Source of the DNA: Flavobacterium sp. MC2016-06
Lineage (GTDB): Bacteria; Bacteroidota; Bacteroidia; Flavobacteriales; Flavobacteriaceae
Length of the DNA: 64,000 nucleotides
Assembly: GCF_009711165.2 (NCBI RefSeq)
Contig: NZ_WMID02000023.1
Span: forward strand, 18,672 to 82,671
Direction of reading: 5' to 3'
Part shown: piece by piece, positions 24,543 through 33,715 of the stretch
How positions within the stretch are numbered: the first letter of the stretch is position 1
How the letters are laid out: each line of letters opens with the position of its first letter
Notes under the pieces: model-generated
Databases searched by the model: none
Told to the model about the DNA's origin: nothing
Seen by the model: only the letters and a program-made list of their open reading frames with translations
Translations under genes and position numbers: made by a program

Positions 24543-26450
24543 ATGAAAAAATCTTGTTGCGCGTTATTTTTCTTCCTATCCATATTTATTTCTTCTGCCC
24601 AAAAAGGCACTTATACGATTATTTCAATTGCAGATAGTCTTAAAGAAAATGCTAATGCTGTTGTTCGTTTAAATCAAATTGATATTGTAATTGCTTCGCA
24701 AAGGAGTATGAATGTCAAAACCCAGAGAGTTGTTACTGTTTTAAATGAAAAAGGCTTAGGTGACGTCGATGCTTATGAGCATTATGATAAAACAACCGTA
24801 ATAAAAAATATTGAGGCAATTGTTTACGATGCATTTGGTAACGAAATAAAAAAAATCAAACGAAAAGACTTTAGAGATCAGAGCGCAGTAAGCGGTAGTA
24901 CACTTTTTTCAGATAGCCGCGTTGTTTATTTAGATTACACCCCAATTTCATATCCTTTTACCATTGTATACAATAACGAAATTGAAACCTCAAATACTGC
25001 TTTCATTCCTCAATGGTATCCTCTTAGAGCGTATAACTTAGGTGTTGAGAAAAGTGTTTTAAACGTTACTTTTCCAAACAACCTTGGATTTAAAAAGAAA
25101 GAATTTCAATTTTCTAATTTCAATATAAAAAAAACAGTAGATACGGGGACAAACTTATCTTATGTAGCAACAAATATTTTGGCTCAAAAACAAGAAGATT
25201 ATAGTCCGTCTTATGTTGATCTTTTTCCTAAAGTTATGATGGGCTTAGAAAGTTTTCATTTAGAAGGTGTTGATGGAACAGCTACAACTTGGGAAGCATT
25301 TGGTAAATGGTACGGAGAAAAAATCTTAACAGGAACAACTGTTTTACCAGAAGAGACTGTCGCTAAAATAAAAGCTCTTGTTGGAGACGAAAAAGATCCG
25401 ATAAAGAAAGCCAAAATTATTTATGACTACATGCAGAAAAAGTCAAGATATGTAAATATTGCAGTTGGTATAGGAGGATGGAAACCAATGTTTGCTGCAG
25501 ATGTAGATCGTTTAGGGTATGGAGACTGTAAAGCATTATCAAATTATACCAAAGCACTTTTACAAGCTGTAGATGTACCGTCTTACAATACTATTTTATA
25601 TGGAGATCGTTATAAATCTAATATTCAATCAGATTTTGTATCGATGCAGGGAAATCATATGATACTGGCAATTCCAAACGGAAAAAGCTATACATGGCTG
25701 GAATGTACAAGCCAAGATGATCCGTTTGGTTATCAAGGAACTTTTACAGACGATAGAGATGTTTTAGTAGTAAAACCTGAAGGTGGAGAAATCGTAAGAA
25801 CTCAAATTTATAATGATAAAGCGAATGCCCAAAATGATAAAGGAATCTATACAATTGATGAAAATGGAAATTTTTCGGGTTCAATATTAATTACATCAGA
25901 AGGTTCTCAATACAGCAAGAAATTTGGGATAGAACATTTACAGCCTACAGAAAAAGAGACACATTATAAAGAATACTGGGACAACATCAACAATCTTAAA
26001 CTAGGTAAAATAACTTTTACAAATGATAAAGAGAATGTTCGTTTTACCGAAAATATTCAAATTAGCGCTGTGAATTATGGCGCTATTTCTGCTAATAAAA
26101 TGATTTTTGTATTAGATGCTTTCAATCAATATACAGGAAGTGTTAAACGTATTAGAAATCGTAAAAACCCATTTCAAATTCAGCGTGGATATTTAGACAC
26201 AGATGAAATCGAGATTAATTTACCAGCTGGTTTCTCGGTAGAATTTCTGCCTTCAAATTTTGAATTAAAAGGAAAATTTGGAGAATATAAAACAGAGATC
26301 ATTAAAAAAGAAAATAACAAACTGACGTATAAAAGATCCATGCTTTTAAATAATGGAAAGTATTCTAGTAAAGAATATGATGAATACCGCCTTTTTATGG
26401 AGCAGGTTTCAAAAAACGATAATGCCAAAATTATATTAACCAAGAACTAA
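24543..26450 (+). CDS. DUF3857 / transglutaminase-like exported protein, catalytic triad intact
   Basis: A 635-residue protein with a signal peptide (about 1-19, ending ISSAQK). An N-terminal DUF3857 beta domain (about 45-210) is followed by a transglutaminase/protease-like domain (about 270-400). The core Cys329 lies in GYGDCKALS, His372 in GNHMILAI, and an acidic residue follows in LECTSQDD, so the enzyme may be active, as a cysteine peptidase or transglutaminase. The C-terminal region is a beta-rich domain. It is the first of three tandem paralogues, separated from the next by 4 bases. Substrate unknown; an envelope location is expected. Confidence 0.85.
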   Translation: MKKSCCALFFFLSIFISSAQKGTYTIISIADSLKENANAVVRLNQIDIVIASQRSMNVKTQRVVTVLNEKGLGDVDAYEHYDKTTVIKNIEAIVYDAFGNEIKKIKRKDFRDQSAVSGSTLFSDSRVVYLDYTPISYPFTIVYNNEIETSNTAFIPQWYPLRAYNLGVEKSVLNVTFPNNLGFKKKEFQFSNFNIKKTVDTGTNLSYVATNILAQKQEDYSPSYVDLFPKVMMGLESFHLEGVDGTATTWEAFGKWYGEKILTGTTVLPEETVAKIKALVGDEKDPIKKAKIIYDYMQKKSRYVNIAVGIGGWKPMFAADVDRLGYGDCKALSNYTKALLQAVDVPSYNTILYGDRYKSNIQSDFVSMQGNHMILAIPNGKSYTWLECTSQDDPFGYQGTFTDDRDVLVVKPEGGEIVRTQIYNDKANAQNDKGIYTIDENGNFSGSILITSEGSQYSKKFGIEHLQPTEKETHYKEYWDNINNLKLGKITFTNDKENVRFTENIQISAVNYGAISANKMIFVLDAFNQYTGSVKRIRNRKNPFQIQRGYLDTDEIEINLPAGFSVEFLPSNFELKGKFGEYKTEIIKKENNKLTYKRSMLLNNGKYSSKEYDEYRLFMEQVSKNDNAKIILTKN

Positions 26451-26454
26451 CCAA

Positions 26455-28479
26455 ATGAAATTTATTAAACATTTTAGCCTACTAATAGTGTTGTTTTTTG
26501 CTTCAAAAATAACAGCACAAGAATTTAAACTAGGAAAAGTATCTATTGCCGAATTAGAGCAAAAAATACATCCAAAAGATTCTGCAGCACCTGCAGCTAT
26601 TCTATATAAAAGAGGAAAAGCAAGGATAGAATATGATACAAATGAAGGTTTTGTAACCATAACAGAGGTTGAGACGCGAGTTAAAATTTATAAAAAAGAA
26701 GGTTATGATTGGGCCAATGAAAACATTTGGTACTATAGTGCATCAGGATCTTCTGAAAAAGTATCATTTAGTGATGCAGTAACCTATAATCTTGTAGGTG
26801 GAAAAATTGAAAAAACGAAGTTGAATAATGAAGGAATTTTTGATGAGGTTTTAAATAAATACAGATCACAGAAAAAAATAACGATGCCCAATGTAAAAGA
26901 AGGATCGGTTATAGAATATAAATATACGATTAGGAATAAAAATGGTGTAACGATTAGAGAATGGGATTTTCAAAATACGATTCCCGTAAACTATTCAGAA
27001 TTTTCGACTTATATTCCAGAATATTATGTTTTTAATGCGAGATCAAAAGGTTATGTTTTTCCTAATGCAACAACGGTAAAAAACAATAAATCAATAACTT
27101 TTACAAGCAAAGAAAGATCTACTAGTGGAGGTTTTGGAGGTGCGGTAAAGACCGAATATTCTACAGAAAAATTAGATTACATTGAAACTCAAACTACATA
27201 TGTCGCTGAGAATTTTCCAGCAATAAAAGAAGAGGTTTATGTAAATAATATGGATAATTATACTTCGAGTATTCAGCATGAATTGGCAATGGTTAAATTT
27301 CCTAATCAAGCAATGAAACCTTTTTCTACAGATTGGAATTCTGTTGTAAAAACTATTTATGAATATGATGATTTTGGTCCTGAATTAAATAAAACAGGTT
27401 ATTTTGAAAATGATTTAAAAGTATTGCTAGAGGGAAAGAATACACCCGACGAGAAGATTTTGGCCATTTTAAATCATGTGAAAAATAATGTAAAATGGAA
27501 TGATTATACAGGATATAGCTGTGATAATGGAGTTAAAAAAGCGTACAAAGAAAAAACAGGAAATACTGCTGACATCAATTTAATGTTAACAGCTATGTTA
27601 CGTTATGCTGGTTTGACTGCAAATCCGGTTTTAGTAAGTACACGTTCAAACGGAATTGCTTTGTTTCCAAACAGAACAGCTTTTAATTATGTAATTGCTG
27701 CGGTAGAAACGCCTAACGGAAATATTTTATTAGATGCATCAGATAAATTTTCGGTTCCAAATATATTGCCTTTTAGAGTTTTAAATTGGACAGGAAGATT
27801 GATCCGTAAAGATGGTACTTCTGAAGAAGTAGATTTAATGCCTAAAAAACTTTCTAACGATGTTGTTTTTATGAATTACAGCATCGATCCTGATGGTAAA
27901 GTAACCGGAAAAGCCAGAAGACAGTATTCAGATTATAATGCGATGATAACTAGGAAAAATATTTCTTCTGTTAAAGAAGAAGAATATTTAGAAAAATTGG
28001 AGAATCGCAATAATAAAATTGAAATTAGTGACTATGGCAGAACTAATGAAAAAGAACTTTTACAGCCAATTACAGAAACATACTCTTTTACCGGCAGTAA
28101 TTTATGTGAACTTATTGGAGGTAAAATTTATGTAAATCCAATGTTGTTTTTCACAAACAACAAAAATCCATTTACACAAGATGTACGAGAATATCCAGTA
28201 GATTTTGGTTTCCCATTTTTAGACAAATATAATATTACGATAAAAATTCCTGAAGGTTTTACTATTGAAACATTACCTGCACCAGCCGTAATAGTAATGG
28301 AAGGAGATTTAGGTACTTTTAAATTTAATTGTGCAGCAAGTGAAAATAATTTACAGATTGTGATTTCTCACCAAATAAATGAAGGAATCGTAAATACTAA
28401 TCAATACGAAATGCTAAAAGATTATTACAAAGCAATGGTAGCAAAAGAAACTGAGAAAATTGTTTTAAAAAGAATCTAA
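26455..28479 (+). CDS. DUF3857 / transglutaminase-like paralogue 2, catalytic Cys and His lost
   Basis: A 674-residue exported protein (signal about 1-21, ending KITAQE). It has the same architecture as its neighbours: DUF3857 followed by a transglutaminase-fold domain. At the position of GDCKALS in paralogue 1 it reads GNTADIN, so Cys is replaced by Thr. NHMI is replaced by NYVI, so His becomes Tyr. LLDAS keeps the acidic position. It is therefore predicted to be a non-catalytic, perhaps binding or scaffolding, relative. It is about as close to paralogue 3 as to any gene here (shared KVSIAELEQKIHPKD / KVNPKD start), implying a recent tandem duplication. Confidence 0.83.
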   Translation: MKFIKHFSLLIVLFFASKITAQEFKLGKVSIAELEQKIHPKDSAAPAAILYKRGKARIEYDTNEGFVTITEVETRVKIYKKEGYDWANENIWYYSASGSSEKVSFSDAVTYNLVGGKIEKTKLNNEGIFDEVLNKYRSQKKITMPNVKEGSVIEYKYTIRNKNGVTIREWDFQNTIPVNYSEFSTYIPEYYVFNARSKGYVFPNATTVKNNKSITFTSKERSTSGGFGGAVKTEYSTEKLDYIETQTTYVAENFPAIKEEVYVNNMDNYTSSIQHELAMVKFPNQAMKPFSTDWNSVVKTIYEYDDFGPELNKTGYFENDLKVLLEGKNTPDEKILAILNHVKNNVKWNDYTGYSCDNGVKKAYKEKTGNTADINLMLTAMLRYAGLTANPVLVSTRSNGIALFPNRTAFNYVIAAVETPNGNILLDASDKFSVPNILPFRVLNWTGRLIRKDGTSEEVDLMPKKLSNDVVFMNYSIDPDGKVTGKARRQYSDYNAMITRKNISSVKEEEYLEKLENRNNKIEISDYGRTNEKELLQPITETYSFTGSNLCELIGGKIYVNPMLFFTNNKNPFTQDVREYPVDFGFPFLDKYNITIKIPEGFTIETLPAPAVIVMEGDLGTFKFNCAASENNLQIVISHQINEGIVNTNQYEMLKDYYKAMVAKETEKIVLKRI

Positions 28480-28481
28480 CA

Positions 28482-30473
28482 ATGAAATTTTATCAAGCGG
28501 TAATAGTTGTTTTTCTGTTTTTTAATTGGTCTAAAATTAAAGCTCAAAGTTATGAGCTTGGAAGAGTAACTATTACTGAACTTCAAGAAAAAGTAAATCC
28601 AAAAGATACAACTGCACCCGCCGCAATTTTGTTTAAAAAAGGAAGAACTTTTTTTACCTATAATAGAGATAATGGCTTTGTTGCAAATCATGTTTATGAA
28701 TTTAAAATTAAAATTTACAAAAAAGAAGGACTTAGCTGGGCCGATCAAAAAGTGCGTTTTTATATTGGTTATGAGAACCTGAATGAAGACAGGCTCGAGT
28801 TTTCTGATGCAGTCACATACAATCTTGAAAATAATAAAATAGTAAAAACAAAACTCGATAATCAAGGTTCTTTTAAGAAAAAAGTAAATAAGTACTGGAA
28901 CGAAAAAATGATCACGATGCCCAATGTAAAAGTAGGCTCGATTATAGAATATAAATACATTTTAAAATCTGAAAACTTAGTTCGATTTCCTGATTTTGAT
29001 TTACAGTATGATGTACCCGTAAATTATTTTGAATATAAAGCAGAAATTCCAGAAGTCTATATTTATAAACCAATATTGATTGGTAAATTTCCTCTAGAGT
29101 CTGATATGAAATTGGTTAGTGGGAGTCAATCTTTTACGGATGAAAATAATCAGAGTAAAACACTTTCGTACAGGCAAATTAATACTTCTTATAAAGGAAA
29201 AGATGTTCCAGCTTTAATAAACGAACCTTATATTGATAATGTTGACAATTATAAAGGAAGCATTCAGTATGAGTTAGAAAGAATTCGTTATCCAGATAAG
29301 CCAGATAAAGATTATTCTAAGACTTGGGAAGGAGTAGCGACAACTATTTTTAAAGATGAAAATTTCGGGAAAGAACTTAATGAAAAGAACTTTTTGTTAG
29401 ATGATTTAAGACGAATACTGACTAATGTAGAATCGCAAAATGACCGATTAAATGTGATTTTTAAGTTCATTCAGAACAAAATGAACTGGAATGAAGTTAA
29501 TGGCTGTTATACCGATAAAGGAGTTTTAAAAGCCTATGCAGAGCAAACTGGAAATGTTGCTGAGATTAATTTTATTTTAATTGATATGCTCAAGCTGGCA
29601 GGAATAGAAGCCAATCCGGTTTTGGTAAGTACAATAGAAAACGGTATTCCTGTTTACCCAACAAGAACAGGTTTTAATTATGTTATTGCTGCAGCAGAAA
29701 TTGATGGGAAACAAATTTTGCTTGATGCAACTCATAAATTTACTGTGCCTAATATTTTACCATTAAATGTTCTAAACTGGAAAGGCAGATTAATTAGAAA
29801 AGATGGAACTTCGATGGAAATTAATTTAGTGCCAACTAATTTATCTAGAGATTTGACTAATATTTTGGCTAAGATGGATAGTTCTGGAAAGATAGAGGGT
29901 AAAATTAGAACTCAGAAAACAGATTATGAAGCGTATAGTTTTAGGAATAAAAACGGTAATAAAAATGAAGAAAATTACCTCGAAAAATTAGAACAGCAAT
30001 TAGGAGACGTAAAAATTTCAGATTACAAAATTGAAAATAAAAAAACGAATCTAACCGAATCTGTTTCAGAGACCTTCTCTTTTATATCAGAGAATCAATC
30101 AGAGATTATTGGAGGCAAAATTTTTATAAATCCATTATTGTTTTTCACAGAATCTAAAAATCCATTTGATCAAGAAACAAGAGAAAATCCAATTTATTTT
30201 GGATATCCATCACAAGAAAAATACAGTCTTAGTATTCAAATTCCAGAAGGTTACGCAGTAGAATCTATGCCAAGTCCAATTAAAATTTTATCAGAAAACA
30301 AAGAGATAATTTACGTATTAAATATCTCTGGAATCGAAAACAAAGTTCAAATTACTTGTTCAAAAGAGATTAACAATAGTATTTTTGCAGCAGATCAATA
30401 TAAAGGTCTAAAAGATCTTTTTCAGAAAATGATCGCGAGTCAAAACGAAAAAATTGTTCTTAAAAAAGTTTAA
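28482..30473 (+). CDS. DUF3857 / transglutaminase-like paralogue 3, catalytic Cys and His lost
   Basis: A 663-residue exported protein (signal about 1-21, ending KIKAQS), in tandem with paralogue 2 after a 2-base gap. The core motif reads GNVAEIN (Cys to Val) and NYVIAAAE (His to Tyr). LLDAT is kept. The protein retains the full-length DUF3857 and C-terminal beta domains, so it is not a decaying pseudogene. The loss of the triad in both downstream copies suggests a selected non-enzymatic role, possibly as partners of paralogue 1. The MazG-like gene starts 3 bases later. Confidence 0.83.
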   Translation: MKFYQAVIVVFLFFNWSKIKAQSYELGRVTITELQEKVNPKDTTAPAAILFKKGRTFFTYNRDNGFVANHVYEFKIKIYKKEGLSWADQKVRFYIGYENLNEDRLEFSDAVTYNLENNKIVKTKLDNQGSFKKKVNKYWNEKMITMPNVKVGSIIEYKYILKSENLVRFPDFDLQYDVPVNYFEYKAEIPEVYIYKPILIGKFPLESDMKLVSGSQSFTDENNQSKTLSYRQINTSYKGKDVPALINEPYIDNVDNYKGSIQYELERIRYPDKPDKDYSKTWEGVATTIFKDENFGKELNEKNFLLDDLRRILTNVESQNDRLNVIFKFIQNKMNWNEVNGCYTDKGVLKAYAEQTGNVAEINFILIDMLKLAGIEANPVLVSTIENGIPVYPTRTGFNYVIAAAEIDGKQILLDATHKFTVPNILPLNVLNWKGRLIRKDGTSMEINLVPTNLSRDLTNILAKMDSSGKIEGKIRTQKTDYEAYSFRNKNGNKNEENYLEKLEQQLGDVKISDYKIENKKTNLTESVSETFSFISENQSEIIGGKIFINPLLFFTESKNPFDQETRENPIYFGYPSQEKYSLSIQIPEGYAVESMPSPIKILSENKEIIYVLNISGIENKVQITCSKEINNSIFAADQYKGLKDLFQKMIASQNEKIVLKKV

Positions 30474-30476
30474 AAA

Positions 30477-30803
30477 ATGGATTTGAAAAACGCACAACTA
30501 GACGTCGATACCTGGATAAAAGAACACGGTGTTAGATATTTTAATGAATTGACCAATATGGCGCAGCTTACCGAAGAAGTTGGTGAAGTTGCCCGAATTA
30601 TTGCGCGCAGATACGGCGAACAATCAGAAAAGGAAAGCGATAAAAATAAAGATTTAGGCGAAGAATTAGCAGATGTTGTGTTTGTAGTTTTATGTCTTGC
30701 CAACCAAACTGGAATTGATTTACAGTCGGCTTTTGATAAAAAAATGGATTTAAAATCTGTTAGAGATAAAGATCGTCACAAAAACAATGATAAATTGAAA
30801 TAA
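30477..30803 (+). CDS. MazG-like nucleotide pyrophosphohydrolase
   Basis: A 108-residue all-alpha NTP pyrophosphatase. The MazG metal-binding pattern is present: LTEEVGEVARI (ExxE) and LGEELADVVFVV (ExxD). Single-domain MazG proteins hydrolyse NTPs or dNTPs to monophosphates as housecleaning enzymes. It is translationally close to the DUF3857 genes (3-base gap), although no functional link is obvious. The C-terminal KSVRDKDRHKNNDK tail is basic. Substrate preference cannot be read. Confidence 0.83.
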   Translation: MDLKNAQLDVDTWIKEHGVRYFNELTNMAQLTEEVGEVARIIARRYGEQSEKESDKNKDLGEELADVVFVVLCLANQTGIDLQSAFDKKMDLKSVRDKDRHKNNDKLK

Positions 30804-30902
30804 TTGTGAAATATCAAGAGTGAATTTTGAATTATGAATGAGGAGTGGTAAATTGCGCACTCGAATTATGTTACTCCTAATTCGCAACTCATAACTAATA
30901 TC

Positions 30903-32132
30903 ATGAATTTAAAATTAAGCACGAATTCACAATACACAATTGATAATTCGCAACTAAATATTACAGGATCAAAAAGCGAAACCAATCGTTTATTGTTACT
31001 AAAAGCATTGTTTCCAAATATTACTTTAGCCAATACATCAAATTCTGATGACAGCGAAGTAATGCAAAAAGCACTTGCAGGAAATGAAGAAATTGTAGAC
31101 ATACATCATGCAGGAACAGCCATGCGTTTTTTAACTGCTTATTTTGCTGTAAACGAAGGAAGAGAAGTTGTATTGACAGGTTCTAGCAGAATGCAGGAAC
31201 GTCCGATAAAAATTTTAGTTGAAGCCTTAGCACAATTAGGTGTTGAGATATCATACGAAAAAGAAGTTGGTTATCCGCCAATAAGAATTAAAGGGAAAAA
31301 AGTTACTGACACAAAAGTAACTTTGGCAGCAAATGTAAGCAGTCAGTATATTTCGGCACTTTTATTAGTCGCTTCAAAATTAGAAAATGGTTTAGAATTG
31401 ACTTTAGAAGGAGAAATTACTTCAATTCCTTATATCAAAATGACTTTGGCTTTGCTAAAAGATTTAGATATTCAAACGACTTTTGAAGGAAATGTAATTA
31501 AAGTTTTTCCAAAAGAAACAGTTGCATCAAAAGAAATGGTTGTAGAATCTGATTGGAGTTCTGCATCTTACTTTTTTAGTTTAGTTGCTTTGTCTGATGC
31601 TGCAACAATAACTTTGAGCAGTTATAAAAAAGACAGCTTACAAGGAGATTCAGAATTAGTTTCGCTTTACGAGAAAATGGGAGTGAAAACTACATTTGAC
31701 AACAATAAAATGACATTGGTAAAACAAGAAAATTTTAAGTTTGAAGATGTAAATTTTGAATTGAATAATACACCAGATATTGCACAGACAATTGTAGTAA
31801 CTTGTTTAGGTTTAGGAATTGGTTGTCATCTTACAGGTCTTCATACTTTAAAAATTAAAGAAACAGATCGTTTAGAGGCATTAAGAATTGAGCTAACAAA
31901 ATTAGGAGCCAATATTTCGGTAACTAATGATAGTTTAACTTTAGTGCCTTCAGAAAATATCAATCATAATATACATATCGCGACCTATAACGATCACCGT
32001 ATGGCTATGGCATTTGCACCGCTTGCGATAAAAGGGCCAATAATTATTGATGATGCCGAAGTAGTTTCAAAATCATACCCAGATTTCTGGAACGATTTAA
32101 AAGCATTAAACTTCAAAATCGAAGAATTGTAA
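30903..32132 (+). CDS. aroA: 3-phosphoshikimate 1-carboxyvinyltransferase (EPSP synthase)
   Basis: A 409-residue enzyme that joins shikimate-3-phosphate and PEP to form EPSP, the sixth shikimate step. Signature segments: ITGSKSETNRLLLLKAL (substrate-binding SKSxTxR), GTAMRFLTAYFA, RMQERPIKILVEAL, IKETDRLEALRIEL and YNDHRMAMAFAP (catalytic Asp-His-Arg). It is slightly shorter than enteric AroA (427). The 99-base gap after mazG is full of degenerate AATTATGAAT-like repeats and gives no clear promoter. The AACCATATAAG element copy C, with a nested terminator, ends the unit. Confidence 0.95.
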   Translation: MNLKLSTNSQYTIDNSQLNITGSKSETNRLLLLKALFPNITLANTSNSDDSEVMQKALAGNEEIVDIHHAGTAMRFLTAYFAVNEGREVVLTGSSRMQERPIKILVEALAQLGVEISYEKEVGYPPIRIKGKKVTDTKVTLAANVSSQYISALLLVASKLENGLELTLEGEITSIPYIKMTLALLKDLDIQTTFEGNVIKVFPKETVASKEMVVESDWSSASYFFSLVALSDAATITLSSYKKDSLQGDSELVSLYEKMGVKTTFDNNKMTLVKQENFKFEDVNFELNNTPDIAQTIVVTCLGLGIGCHLTGLHTLKIKETDRLEALRIELTKLGANISVTNDSLTLVPSENINHNIHIATYNDHRMAMAFAPLAIKGPIIIDDAEVVSKSYPDFWNDLKALNFKIEEL

Positions 32133-32142
32133 AAATTTTTGA

Positions 32143-32303
32143 AACCATATAAGTTATTTAAGTTCATTTAAAGAAAGGGCTTGATACTAAAAGCTTAATG
32201 ACATAGCCTCCAGTTTTAACTGGAGGTTTTTTTTATGCCTTGATTTTCGGCTTCAGCCAAAATATAGATTCCAATAATATGAACTTATATTACTTATATG
32301 GTT
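32143..32303. repeat. AACCATATAAG inverted-repeat element, copy C
   Basis: Left arm AACCATATAAGTTATTTAAG and a right arm ending at 32303 whose reverse complement is AACCATATAAGTAATATAAG. Two positions do not pair, making this the most diverged copy. A perfect terminator hairpin is nested inside. It occupies half of the 32133-32469 gap; the rest carries the queA promoter. Confidence 0.8.
32207..32234 (+). terminator. Terminator nested in repeat copy C
   Basis: Stem CCTCCAGTT / AACTGGAGG with a TT loop, followed by eight T. Probably terminates aroA transcription. Confidence 0.88.
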
Positions 32304-32373
32304 CCAAAACATATTTTTTGACAGGCCAAATCATCAGTAAATCAACCACTTTTGAAAATAAACGTCAAAACAC

Positions 32374-32405
32374 TTGACAACGCCTATCTCACAATCGTAT
32401 ATTTG
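32374..32405 (+). promoter_or_regulatory. queA promoter
   Basis: TTGACA at 32374-32379 and TATATTTG at 32398-32405 followed by CAC, a near-ideal Bacteroidota promoter. The leader contains a hairpin ATTTTAGAT / ATCTAAAAT (32419-32442). Confidence 0.7.
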
Positions 32406-32469
32406 CACACGATTTATAATTTTAGATAAAAAAATCTAAAATCGATAATTTAAAATCTCACACTTCAAT

Positions 32470-33519
32470 ATGAAATTATCACACTTCAATTTCAACTTAC
32501 CGAAAGAACTTTTAGCTGAATTTCCAGCAGAAAACAGAGACGAATCTCGCTTAATGGTAATCGATCGTCAAAAACAAACTATCGAACATAAAATGTTTAA
32601 AGATGTTATCAATTATTTTGATGACGGAGACGTTTTAATTCTTAACAATACAAAAGTTTTCCCTGCACGTTTGTATGGAAACAAAGAAAAAACGGGTGCA
32701 AGAATCGAAGTTTTCTTATTAAGAGAATTAAATTCTGAACAACGTTTATGGGATGTTTTAGTAGATCCAGCTAGAAAAATCCGTATTGGAAATAAACTTT
32801 ATTTTGGTGACGACGATTCGTTAGTTGCTGAGGTAATTGACAATACAACTTCTCGTGGTAGAACATTACGTTTTTTATATGACGGTTCTTACGAAGAATT
32901 CAGAAATAAATTGACAGAACTTGGAGAAACTCCAATTCCTAAATACATCAACAGAGAAGTAACTGCAGAAGATGCTGAAAGATACCAAACAATCTATGCA
33001 AAAGAAGAAGGAGCTGTAGCGGCACCAACTGCTGGATTGCACTTTTCTAAACACCTTTTGAAAAAATTAGAAATCAAAGGAATAAATTTTGCAGAGGTAA
33101 CTTTACACGTTGGTTTAGGAACTTTTAACCCAGTTGAGGTTGAAGATTTGTCTAAACACAAAATGGATTCAGAAGAGTTGATCATCAAGCAAGACGCTTG
33201 TGATATCGTAAACGAAGCAAAAGCAAAGAAAAAACGTATTTGTGCAGTAGGAACAACTTCTATGCGTGCAATTGAAAGTTCTGTTTCTTCTCAAAATACA
33301 TTAAATCCTTATGAAGGATGGACCAATAAATTTATTTTTCCTCCTCACGATTTTAGTATTGCAAATTGTATGATTACAAATTTCCACACACCAAAATCAA
33401 CATTATTAATGATGATTTCTGCATTCTGTGGACATGATTTAATGAAACGCGCTTACGACGAAGCAATCAAAGAAGGATACAAATTCTATTCTTACGGAGA
33501 TGCGATGTTAATCATCTAA
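32470..33519 (+). CDS. queA: S-adenosylmethionine:tRNA ribosyltransferase-isomerase
   Basis: A 349-residue enzyme that transfers and isomerises the ribosyl group of SAM onto preQ1-tRNA, giving epoxyqueuosine. Family signatures include [20 protein letters not shown] at the N-terminus, [35 protein letters not shown] and [18 protein letters not shown]. Length fits full-length QueA. queE, an earlier enzyme of the same pathway, is at 59507. It is monocistronic with its own promoter and a long palindromic terminator. Confidence 0.96.
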   Translation: MKLSHFNFNLPKELLAEFPAENRDESRLMVIDRQKQTIEHKMFKDVINYFDDGDVLILNNTKVFPARLYGNKEKTGARIEVFLLRELNSEQRLWDVLVDPARKIRIGNKLYFGDDDSLVAEVIDNTTSRGRTLRFLYDGSYEEFRNKLTELGETPIPKYINREVTAEDAERYQTIYAKEEGAVAAPTAGLHFSKHLLKKLEIKGINFAEVTLHVGLGTFNPVEVEDLSKHKMDSEELIIKQDACDIVNEAKAKKKRICAVGTTSMRAIESSVSSQNTLNPYEGWTNKFIFPPHDFSIANCMITNFHTPKSTLLMMISAFCGHDLMKRAYDEAIKEGYKFYSYGDAMLII

Positions 33520-33527
33520 TACAGCAT

Positions 33528-33585
33528 TAAGATTTGAAATAAAAAAAACCGTCTATTACGACGGTTTTTTTTATTTCAAATCTTA
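33528..33585. terminator. Long perfect palindromic terminator after queA
   Basis: Two perfectly complementary 26-base arms (33528-33553 and 33560-33585) around a 6-base loop. The GC-rich core is ACCGTC / GACGGT flanked by A8 and T8 runs. It works as an intrinsic terminator in either direction. Confidence 0.9.
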
Positions 33586-33588
33586 ATT

Positions 33589-33661
33589 GTTTCAAGTTTC
33601 AGATTTTATTTGTTTCAAGTTTAACCGTATTATGAAGCAACTTGGAATCTGAAACCTGAAA
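33589..33661. repeat. Inverted repeat upstream of kynU
   Basis: GTTTCAAGTTTCAGATT on the left and AATCTGAAACCTGAAAC on the right, 16 of 17 bases complementary. A related word pair surrounds the promoter of the YkgJ gene at 61520-61573. Confidence 0.65.
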
Positions 33662-33715
33662 CAAAAAAAACAACAACCATTTTTTTTGTTATTTTTACAA
33701 TCAAAATAAAAAACA

